A DNA stretch of 5,092 bases from Bacteroidota bacterium (GTDB taxonomy: Bacteria > Bacteroidota > Bacteroidia > Chitinophagales > Chitinophagaceae). The position numbers were made by a program, and so were the translations under genes. A model generated the notes under the pieces. It was not told the origin of the DNA and did no database searches. It worked only from the letters and a program-made list of their open reading frames with translations. Where the stretch lies: the NCBI GenBank assembly GCA_023427575.1, contig JAEZAY010000167.1:1-5092 (forward strand). The letters run 5' to 3'. Numbering within the stretch: the stretch's first letter is position 1; each line of letters starts with the position of its first letter. Positions 1 to 5,092 of this stretch are shown one piece after another.

Positions 1-62
1 GAATATAACCCAGCGCCAGTAAGACTTACGAGCTAAGATCATCTCCGAGCTTCGGTAACAGC

Positions 63-141
63 TGTTTTTATTTTACGCCGTCCGTTTCAATTTTCTTAAC
101 TGATTTCTTCCGAGGCCCAGGGGAATACATTTTACCCGGAC
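63..141. repeat. Two-block direct repeat, copy 1 (long form)
   Basis: Block A (63-93) is 31 bp: a T-rich start (TGTTTTTATTTT) followed by ACGCCGTCCGTTTCAATTT. It is identical to 202-232. Block B (120-141) starts GGGGAATACA and matches 234-255 at 19 of 22 positions. In this copy 26 bp (94-119) separate the blocks; in the other copy they are one base apart. The two copies of block A are 139 bp apart, which is not a multiple of three, so they would be read in different frames and a tandem protein repeat is unlikely. The function is unknown. The orientation is arbitrary. Confidence 0.85.
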
Positions 142-201
142 ACCATTGATGTGCAAATGTGTAAATTCAAATCCGAACAGTTATATTCTTTAGCTGTGAC
201 T

Positions 202-255
202 TGTTTTTATTTTACGCCGTCCGTTTCAATTTCGGGGAATACACCTTACCGGGAC
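202..255. repeat. Two-block direct repeat, copy 2 (short form)
   Basis: Block A (202-232) is identical to 63-93 over 31 bp. Block B (234-255) differs from 120-141 by TT to CC at 244-245 and C to G at 251. Only one base (233) lies between the blocks, against 26 in copy 1, so one copy has gained or lost about 25 bp. This copy ends about 55 bp from the MATE stop codon. Neither copy has terminal inverted repeats, an obvious target duplication or a strong hairpin, so I cannot assign it to a known class of mobile element. Confidence 0.85.
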
Positions 256-309
256 TCTAATAAATTTGATATAGAGCTTTAATCAGAGGCAGTTAACAAT
301 GGCCTGCCA

Positions 310-1659
310 TCACGACAATTGCAAGGGAGCAGAGGCCTGTTGTTTCCGAACCATTTTTAAAAACCGGAAAATCAGCATGGCCGATGCCAGTGTAAGTCCT
401 GTTATAAATCCGAGCCAGATTCCGGTGGCACCCATGTTTCTGTTGAAAGAAAGATAATATCCTACGGGTATCCCAATCACCCAGTAAGCGATGGCAATCA
501 GAAAGGTTGGTTTTTTTACATCTTTGATGCCCCGGAGTAACCCGGCCCCAATTGCCTGAGTAGCATCGGAGATCTGAAATACCGCTGCAAAAAGCAGCAG
601 TAAGGCCGCCAGTTCCAGCACTTCGGTATTCTTGTTAAATAGTGCCGGTAATTGCTCGCGGAAAATTGCAAACATGACGGCACAGAAAATGCCGTACAGT
701 AGCGCCGTTATAAGGGTGCTTTTGCCAATCACCGAAATCAGGTTCCAGTGAGACCTGCCATAGGCATTGCTGACACGGATGGATCCTGCCTGGGCCAGAC
801 CCATGGAAACCATAAAAGTGAATGCAGCGCAGCTTAAGGCAATCTGGTGCGCGGCCTGGGCTACTGCGCTGATGGTGCCTATCAGGATTCCTGAAACGGC
901 GAAAGCCCCTGCCTCCATTCCAATCTGCAGGCTGCTGGGAATTCCTATATGCAATAATTCCCCCATGGTTTTTTTCCGGATTTTCCACTGCGTACGGGCC
1001 AACGCAACATATTTTGCAAAGCGCCGGTGCTTTAAGATCACTAATAGCAAAACCAGGAATATTAGCGTGCGGGTGATCAGCGTTGCCCATCCCGCGCCCA
1101 GCAGTTCAAGCCTTGGAAAACCCCAATTACCGTAAATCAACAGCCAGTTGAGAAAAATATTAACGGGCATGGCCGCCAGGGAAAGTGCCATGGCGGTGCG
1201 CGTTAATTCAAGTCCATCCGTAAACTGTTTCAGGGTCATAAAGAGGAGCATTGGAATAATGGAATAACCCATCAGCTCCATGAATGGAAGCGCAAGCTGA
1301 ACCACTTCCGGATCCTGGCCAAGATGCGCTAAAATTCCACGTCCATATACCAACGACAGCGATATAATCAACGCTGTAATGGAGCAAATTAGAAAGCCGT
1401 TGAACAGGTAATGTGATACCAGTTTTGCATCGCGGCGTCCATGTGCCATCGACACCATTTGAGAAACGGAGATAGTCATGCCTATTCCCAATACAAAGGG
1501 AATATTCATTGAATTAACCACCAGCGCTGCTGCAGCCAGTTGCTTATAACTGATTGCACCCACCATCGCGGTATCTATAATATGTAAAGCCATCTGCGCC
1601 AGCTCGCCAATAATTATCGGCACAGCCAGGCGGATGGTCCGGAAAGCTTCAACCCGCAT
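310..1659 (-). CDS. MATE family multidrug efflux transporter, NorM-type
   Basis: This is an inner-membrane antiporter expected to expel cationic drugs and other organic compounds in exchange for Na+ or H+. The 449-residue product has the usual length and twelve hydrophobic segments, at roughly 10-35, 45-68, 87-107, 122-145, 156-176, 186-208, 236-262, 268-292, 311-333, 348-372, 385-403 and 410-432. NorM landmarks are clear. TM1 has ELAQMALHIIDTAMVG with Asp29. TM5-6 has PVNIFLNWLLIYG followed by LGAGWAT (about 187-193). TM7 has Glu249 in PSSLQIGMEAG. TM10 has Asp365 in FQISDATQAIGAGLLRG. These three acidic residues correspond to the cation-coupling residues Asp36, Glu255 and Asp371 of Vibrio cholerae NorM. 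The start at 1659 is chosen because the family's N-terminus begins about here; there is no Shine-Dalgarno. The gene is intact and divergent from the ATPase. The coupling ion and drug range cannot be read from sequence. Confidence 0.95.
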   Translation of the reverse strand: MRVEAFRTIRLAVPIIIGELAQMALHIIDTAMVGAISYKQLAAAALVVNSMNIPFVLGIGMTISVSQMVSMAHGRRDAKLVSHYLFNGFLICSITALIISLSLVYGRGILAHLGQDPEVVQLALPFMELMGYSIIPMLLFMTLKQFTDGLELTRTAMALSLAAMPVNIFLNWLLIYGNWGFPRLELLGAGWATLITRTLIFLVLLLVILKHRRFAKYVALARTQWKIRKKTMGELLHIGIPSSLQIGMEAGAFAVSGILIGTISAVAQAAHQIALSCAAFTFMVSMGLAQAGSIRVSNAYGRSHWNLISVIGKSTLITALLYGIFCAVMFAIFREQLPALFNKNTEVLELAALLLLFAAVFQISDATQAIGAGLLRGIKDVKKPTFLIAIAYWVIGIPVGYYLSFNRNMGATGIWLGFITGLTLASAMLIFRFLKMVRKQQASAPLQLS

Positions 1660-1757
1660 AAGAACGAAAATTAAAAGGTGGGCGAAGTTATAGGGAGTTT
1701 TGCAATCGGCGATGGGAAACCTGGATCAGGCTGTCAACGACCCGGCCGGATTGACGC

Positions 1758-1773
1758 ATTAAAAGGTTTTAAT
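1758..1773. promoter_or_regulatory. Operator-like perfect palindrome
   Basis: ATTAAAAGGTTTTAAT is a perfect inverted repeat with 7-bp arms around a central GG. It lies about 50-65 bp upstream of a candidate ATPase -7 box and about 100 bp upstream of the MATE start. This is the size and symmetry expected of a site for a dimeric regulator. No regulator gene is in the window, and being A/T-rich it could arise by chance. Confidence 0.35.
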
Positions 1774-1777
1774 CCAG

Positions 1778-1791
1778 TCAGATCGGTCTGA
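1778..1791. promoter_or_regulatory. Second operator-like inverted repeat
   Basis: TCAGATCGGTCTGA has 5-bp arms (TCAGA and TCTGA) around TCGG. It starts five bases after the end of the 16-bp palindrome at 1758-1773, so the two centres are 19 bp apart, close to two helical turns. No T-run follows on either strand, so it is not a terminator. Regulation is inferred from symmetry and position only. Confidence 0.25.
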
Positions 1792-1822
1792 TTTCGAATG
1801 ATCACGCGTTTTAATTTCACCG

Positions 1823-1830
1823 TATATTTA
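1823..1830 (+). promoter_or_regulatory. Candidate -7 promoter box for the ATPase gene
   Basis: TATATTTA matches the Bacteroidota -7 consensus TAnnTTTG at all but the last base. The surrounding ten bases GTATATTTAA (1822-1831) recur at 4592-4601 ahead of the flavoprotein gene. It would give a leader of about 60 nt. No TTG lies at the expected -33 spacing. TATAATTG at 1871-1878 matches equally well and would leave a very short leader. Confidence 0.3.
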
Positions 1831-1895
1831 ATATGAACTTGATCCGGGCAAAGATGATAGCCGACCCGGTTATAATTGAGATTCAAAAGTAAATC

Positions 1896-4520
1896 ATGAC
1901 AGAAACCGCAGCAACGGCAACCGCGATTGAAAATAAAGTCCACTGGCATACTCTTGGCACTCCGGAGGTTTTAGAAAAAACCGGGTCTTCTCAACAAGGG
2001 CTTAGCACAGAATCCGTCAGGGAAAACCTGGAAAAATTCGGCCCCAATGAACTGGTGGCAAAAAAGAAAAAATCACCCCTGGTTTTGTTCCTGTCGCAGT
2101 TTAAAGATTTTATGATCATCGTGCTGATCATCGCGGCGGTGATCTCGGGTGTGGTGGGCGATCTTACCGATACCATCATCATCCTGATCATAGTGTTTCT
2201 GAATGCACTGGTCGGTTTTATCCAGGAATACCGGGCCGAAAAAGCCATGGATGCTTTGAAAAAACTGGCGACTCCCAATGCCACCGTTTTACGGAACGAC
2301 CGTCTGGTCAAATTGCCATCATCAGAACTGGTACCCGGCGATATAGTATTACTGGAAGCCGGAAATCTTGTTCCAGCCGATATGCGGATTACAGAGGGCC
2401 ATGCGATCCGGATTGAAGAGTCTTCCCTCACGGGGGAATCGGTGCCCGTGGATAAATCCGCTGCGGTTATTGACAAGGAAGATATTCCATTGGGCGACCG
2501 GTTCAACATGGCTTATAAAGGAACGATTGTGATCAATGGTCGTGGTAAGGGCGTGGTGACTGCTACGGGAATGCAGACCGAACTGGGTCTTATCGCCAGC
2601 ATGTTGCAGGAGAAAGAGATCCTGACGCCATTGCAACAGCAGATGAATGAATTCGGGCGAAAAATTTCATACATTATCCTGATCATTTGCGTGGTCCTTT
2701 TTGGGGTCGGTTTGTTAAGAGGAGAAGATCCGGTTACCATGTTGCTGACATCCATTTCGCTTGCGGTGGCGGCCATTCCGGAGGCTCTGCCCGCTCTGAT
2801 TACCATTGCCCTTGCCCGGGGGGCAAATAAACTGGTGAAGCAGAATGCACTGATCCGTAAGCTTCCGGCTGTTGAAACATTGGGTTCTGTTTCCTTTATC
2901 TGCACCGATAAAACCGGAACCCTTACGCAGAATAAAATGAAAGTGGTTGAGGTGCAGCCCGCAGATAATTCATATCGGCTCGATTCAAATCCGCTTTTCT
3001 ACAGTGCAATGGGTTTAAACCATGATGTAAAAAAAGGAGAAAACGGTTCCTGGATCGGCGATCCCACCGAAATTGCATTGATTGAATATCTGGAAGAAGA
3101 GTATGGTGAATCGTATGTACGGGATCTGTTAAAGCAGGTTCCGAGAGTGGCAGAGATTCCCTTTGATTCCGACCGTAAATGTATGAGCACCATTCATCGT
3201 GTTGATGATAAATACCTGGTGATCTCCAAAGGGGCTATTGAAGTAGTGGCAGATATTCTCGAGGATCAGTCCATTCGTGAAAAAATAAAACATCTGGGCG
3301 ATGATCTTGCCTCCAACGGGATCCGGGTTCTTGCTTTTGCATACAAGGAAATAAATGCTCTGCCGGAAAAATTCAGCTATGAAGAGGTAGAAAAAGATCT
3401 GGTGTATGCCGGACTGGTTGGAATGATTGATCCGCCAAGGGAAGAAGTTCGGGACGCGATCCGGGAATGTAAAACCGCCGGCATTTCGCCCGTTATGATT
3501 ACCGGTGATCACCGTGAAACCGCCGCTGCCATTGCGCGTGACATTGGAATCCTGAACGAGGGCGAACTGGCACTTACCGGGTCGGAACTGGCCGCACTTT
3601 CACCGGATGAACTGGATGAAAAAGTTGAAAGGATAAAAGTATATGCCAGGGTTAGCCCCGAACAGAAGCTGAATATCGTTAAATCTTTACAGCGAAAAAG
3701 TCATTTTATCGCTATGACCGGCGATGGAGTGAATGACGCGCCGTCACTCAAAAGGGCCAATATCGGAATAGCCATGGGCATAACGGGAACGGATGTTAGC
3801 AAGGAAGCCTCCGATATGATTTTACTCGACGACAATTTTGCCACTATTGTAAAAGCCGTAAAAGAAGGCCGGACGATTTATGATAATATCAAAAAGTTTA
3901 TTAAGTACATAATGACCTGTAATGGGGCAGAGATCTTAACGATCTTTTTTGCTCCACTACTGGGTTTGCCCATTCCGCTTTTGCCGATTCATATACTCTG
4001 GATAAACCTGGTTACAGATGGTTTGCCGGGCCTGGCACTTTCGTACGAAAAACCCGATAAGGATATTATGGAATTGCCACCGCGGAAGTCGGACGAAAGT
4101 TTGTTGTCGAAAGGAATTTATATCCATATCATCTGGGTAGGAATACTGATGGCAGCCGTCACGATCGGATTACAGGCCTATGCGATTGATGCCGGTAAGG
4201 AGAACTGGCAGACAATGGTATTTACTGTATTATCCCTTTCACAACTGGGTCATGTGTTTGCGATCCGCAGCGATCGGGAGCTTATATTCCGGAAGGGTAT
4301 TTTCTCAAACATGCCTCTGGTAGGTGCAATCCTGCTGACCTTCCTTCTACAAATGGCCGTTATCTATCTGCCTTTTGCAAATGAAGTACTTAAGACCCAG
4401 CCCTTGTCTTTAAATGAAGTACTGATCTGTATTGTTATTTCCTGTGTTGTATTTACCGGCGTTGAAATTGAAAAACTGGTCAAGGCTCAATACCGCAAGC
4501 GAAACGGATTAAATGGATAA
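1896..4520 (+). CDS. P-type Ca2+-transporting ATPase (type II, SERCA/PMR1-like)
   Basis: This is a membrane pump that couples ATP hydrolysis, through an aspartyl-phosphate intermediate, to export of a divalent cation, most likely Ca2+. The 874 residues are full length for bacterial members. In order: an N-terminal cation-ATPase domain (about 15-85), TM1-2 (69-108), an actuator domain with TGES (179-182), TM3-4 (256-306), phosphorylation site DKTGT with Asp338, nucleotide-binding GDPTE (388-392) and KGA (445-447), TGDH (536-539), hinge TGDGVNDAP (608-616), then TM5-10 (668-858). Cation ligands match SERCA: Glu296 in VAAIPEALP (TM4), Asn676 and Glu679 (TM5), Asn704, Thr707 and Asp708 in NLVTDGLP (TM6). 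The TM8 position of SERCA Glu908 is Gln783, which suggests one high-affinity site rather than two. There is no calmodulin-binding tail. The start gives the usual short tail before the WHTL motif; there is no Shine-Dalgarno. Mn2+ as substrate is possible; Na+/K+ or H+ pumping is less likely given the TM4-6 residues. Confidence 0.95.
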   Translation: MTETAATATAIENKVHWHTLGTPEVLEKTGSSQQGLSTESVRENLEKFGPNELVAKKKKSPLVLFLSQFKDFMIIVLIIAAVISGVVGDLTDTIIILIIVFLNALVGFIQEYRAEKAMDALKKLATPNATVLRNDRLVKLPSSELVPGDIVLLEAGNLVPADMRITEGHAIRIEESSLTGESVPVDKSAAVIDKEDIPLGDRFNMAYKGTIVINGRGKGVVTATGMQTELGLIASMLQEKEILTPLQQQMNEFGRKISYIILIICVVLFGVGLLRGEDPVTMLLTSISLAVAAIPEALPALITIALARGANKLVKQNALIRKLPAVETLGSVSFICTDKTGTLTQNKMKVVEVQPADNSYRLDSNPLFYSAMGLNHDVKKGENGSWIGDPTEIALIEYLEEEYGESYVRDLLKQVPRVAEIPFDSDRKCMSTIHRVDDKYLVISKGAIEVVADILEDQSIREKIKHLGDDLASNGIRVLAFAYKEINALPEKFSYEEVEKDLVYAGLVGMIDPPREEVRDAIRECKTAGISPVMITGDHRETAAAIARDIGILNEGELALTGSELAALSPDELDEKVERIKVYARVSPEQKLNIVKSLQRKSHFIAMTGDGVNDAPSLKRANIGIAMGITGTDVSKEASDMILLDDNFATIVKAVKEGRTIYDNIKKFIKYIMTCNGAEILTIFFAPLLGLPIPLLPIHILWINLVTDGLPGLALSYEKPDKDIMELPPRKSDESLLSKGIYIHIIWVGILMAAVTIGLQAYAIDAGKENWQTMVFTVLSLSQLGHVFAIRSDRELIFRKGIFSNMPLVGAILLTFLLQMAVIYLPFANEVLKTQPLSLNEVLICIVISCVVFTGVEIEKLVKAQYRKRNGLNG

Positions 4521-4610
4521 CAGGTAGCAGTAAACTGAAATATCTCAGGTTTGTAAATGATAAATATCAAAAAGCAGGGCAAATCTGTTTTGTATATTTA
4601 AAAAAAAGCC
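4521..4610. other. Gap between ATPase and flavoprotein genes
   Basis: These 90 bp are A/T-rich. They contain TGATAAATATCA (4558-4569), a perfect inverted repeat of 5-bp arms around AA, and a promoter-like box at 4593-4600. A CTGA/TCAG pair (4535-4538 and 4545-4548) is too short to act as a terminator and has no T-run. With no terminator visible, read-through from the ATPase gene into the flavoprotein gene is possible. Confidence 0.5.
4592..4601 (+). promoter_or_regulatory. Candidate -7 promoter box for the flavoprotein gene
   Basis: GTATATTTAA contains TATATTTA, one base off the TAnnTTTG consensus, and repeats the ten bases at 1822-1831. It ends nine bases before the start codon, so a transcript starting about seven bases downstream would be almost leaderless. 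No TTG lies at the expected -33 distance. The A-run that follows (4600-4607) could equally be the A-rich start-codon context that replaces a Shine-Dalgarno in this group. Confidence 0.25.
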
Positions 4611-5078
4611 ATGATCGGAAAATTATCAACGGAGCGTATCAATGAATTTATCGAGAGCCAGGCGATCGGTCGCATCGGATGTCATGGAAAAGGCAAAACC
4701 TATGTTGTACCCATCACGTATGTGGCTGAAAAAAATAACATTTACTGCCATGCGGTGGAGGGTTTAAAACTGCAGATCATGCGTGAAAATCCCGACGTAT
4801 GTTTTGAAGTAGATGCAATTCAGGATCTGGGAAACTGGACTTCTGTAATCGGTTGGGGTCGGTTTGAAGAATTAACAGGTGAAGAGAGAGCCCGGGCAAT
4901 TGAACTCTTATTAAACCGGAAATTTCCGCTGTTGCCGAGCCATACTCAAAAGCTGTCTGAATACAGGCCTTATAACCAGGATATCGAAGAGATCAAAGGC
5001 ATTGTTTTTCGGATAAGGATCGACGAAAGCACCGGCCGCTTTGAAGATAACAGCAGTTCGCCGCCTTTTGTAGGCTGA
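4611..5078 (+). CDS. Pyridoxamine 5'-phosphate oxidase-like FMN-binding protein
   Basis: This is a 155-residue, probably cytosolic, split-barrel flavin-binding protein of the broad PNPOx-like superfamily, closest in look to the COG3467/NimA-like group (Pfam Pyridox_ox_2 type). An N-terminal helix (about 5-16) leads into IGRIGCHGKGKTYVVPITYV (19-38), the first two barrel strands with the conserved PxxY-like turn. Next come IYCHAVEGLK (44-53), with the conserved His47 and Gly-x-Lys that usually contact the FMN phosphate, the strand VCFEVD (63-68), and WTSVIGWGRFEEL (76-88), a later barrel strand. The C-terminal tail (about 146-155) is polar and probably disordered. True pyridoxine phosphate oxidases are longer and carry a C-terminal substrate motif absent here, so vitamin B6 synthesis should not be assumed. 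The substrate is unknown; relatives reduce nitro compounds or bind flavin or haem. It lies 90 bp after the ATPase on the same strand. The start is well placed and no Shine-Dalgarno is present. Confidence 0.88.
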   Translation: MIGKLSTERINEFIESQAIGRIGCHGKGKTYVVPITYVAEKNNIYCHAVEGLKLQIMRENPDVCFEVDAIQDLGNWTSVIGWGRFEELTGEERARAIELLLNRKFPLLPSHTQKLSEYRPYNQDIEEIKGIVFRIRIDESTGRFEDNSSSPPFVG

Positions 5079-5092
5079 CGGATTTACCCATA

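Larger units (their letters stand above)
1..309. other. Gene-free left flank, 3' of the MATE gene
   Basis: I see no convincing gene here. On the plus strand all three frames are closed early (stops at 6-8, 20-22 and 34-36). The frame entering at base 1 reads EYNPAPVRLTS and then stops at 34-36, so it could be the last codons of a gene lying to the left, but 11 codons prove nothing. On the minus strand an ATG at 42-40 opens a frame running off the left edge (MILARKSYWRWVIF), equally too short to judge. The main structure is a two-block direct repeat (63-141 and 202-255), listed separately. Small palindromes are GTAAGACTTAC (19-29), CCGAGCTTCGG (45-55) and AACAGCTGTT (57-66). Just past the MATE stop, read on the minus strand, GGCAG and CTGCC arms (288-292 and 304-308) could form a 5-bp stem, but no U-run follows, so I do not call a terminator. 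Confidence 0.6.
1660..1895. promoter_or_regulatory. Divergent intergenic region between MATE and ATPase genes
   Basis: This 236-bp gap lies between two start codons facing away from each other, so it must hold promoters for both unless they are transcribed from elsewhere. It contains several inverted repeats: CCTGGATCAGG (1720-1730), CCGGCCGG (1742-1749) inside GTCAA/TTGAC arms (1733-1737 and 1751-1755), ATTAAAAGGTTTTAAT (1758-1773) and TCAGATCGGTCTGA (1778-1791). Candidate -7 boxes for the ATPase are TATATTTA (1823-1830) and TATAATTG (1871-1878). For the MATE gene the best match on the minus strand is TAACTTCG (1690-1683), which is weak. None has a TTG at the usual -33 spacing. Neither start codon has a Shine-Dalgarno. 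A 71-codon open frame across this gap on the minus strand (1949-1734) does not look like a protein. Confidence 0.6.

Noticed and set aside
63..255. CRISPR array suggested by the repeated GTTTCAATTT-containing block
   Set aside because: There are only two copies, 139 bp apart, followed by a second repeated block; there is no regular repeat-spacer periodicity and no cas gene.
100..282. Plus-strand open frame from 100 to a stop at 280-282 crossing the repeat, read as a pseudogene tail
   Set aside because: It has no suitable start or family resemblance. The three differences between the block B copies all change the encoded residue in this frame, and block A falls in different frames in the two copies.
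255..308. Intrinsic terminator for the MATE gene (CTCTA/TAGAG arms at 255-259 and 272-276, or GGCAG/CTGCC arms at 288-292 and 304-308)
   Set aside because: The stems are only 5 bp, the loops are long (11-12 nt), and no U-run follows on the minus strand.
635..1135. Open frames at 635-1090 (minus, other frame) and 767-1135 (plus) inside the MATE gene
   Set aside because: Both are shadows of the MATE coding sequence; their translations have no domain-like pattern, whereas the MATE frame shows all family motifs.
1734..1949. 71-codon minus-strand frame spanning the divergent gap and the ATPase start
   Set aside because: It overlaps the ATPase N-terminus antisense, has an odd Cys- and Arg-rich composition, and covers the region where promoters are needed.
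2781..2795. PEALP instead of the textbook PEGLP in TM4 of the ATPase
   Set aside because: PEALP is a familiar variant in bacterial Ca2+-type ATPases, and the ligand Glu296 is kept, so it is not unusual.
1991..3512. Several long open frames on the minus strand inside the ATPase gene (1991-2509, 2349-2636, 2513-2905, 2999-3193, 3129-3512)
   Set aside because: They lie antisense to a clear, intact P-type ATPase, overlap one another, and show low-complexity or arbitrary residue patterns with no recognisable domain.
4611..5078. Annotation of the flavoprotein as PdxH (pyridoxine/pyridoxamine phosphate oxidase)
   Set aside because: The protein is too short and lacks the C-terminal substrate-binding motif of true PdxH; only the FMN split-barrel core is supported.

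Overview
The window reads as ordinary bacterial chromosome, most likely from a member of the Bacteroidota. The coding regions are dense and of moderate GC. None of the three genes has a Shine-Dalgarno sequence; each start codon follows an A/T-rich stretch. Candidate -7 boxes resemble the Bacteroidota consensus TAnnTTTG. The lineage is an inference from these traits and from the look of the proteins; no rRNA or other marker gene is present.

Layout. Positions 1-309 hold no convincing gene. They contain a two-block direct repeat: a 31-bp block present twice without change, and a 22-bp block present twice with three differences. Positions 310-1659 (minus strand) encode a complete NorM-type MATE multidrug efflux transporter. 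Positions 1660-1895 are a divergent promoter region with several short palindromes close together. Positions 1896-4520 (plus strand) encode a complete type II P-type ATPase of the Ca2+-ATPase (SERCA/PMR1/LMCA1-like) group, with all catalytic motifs intact. After a 90-bp gap, positions 4611-5078 (plus strand) encode a small FMN-binding split-barrel protein of the pyridoxamine 5'-phosphate oxidase-like superfamily (COG3467/NimA-like).

How the genes may work together. The two membrane proteins are both exporters, one of organic cations and drugs and one of Ca2+ or a related divalent cation. They are transcribed away from each other through a shared 236-bp region. The flavoprotein lies downstream of the ATPase on the same strand and could be co-transcribed with it, although the 90-bp gap also holds a promoter-like box. 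No sequence evidence links the three functionally beyond proximity.

I found no previously undescribed system here. The observations most worth a second look are the two-block repeat at the left edge and the palindromes between the divergent genes. I saw no tRNA, rRNA, CRISPR array, insertion sequence or convincing intrinsic terminator.
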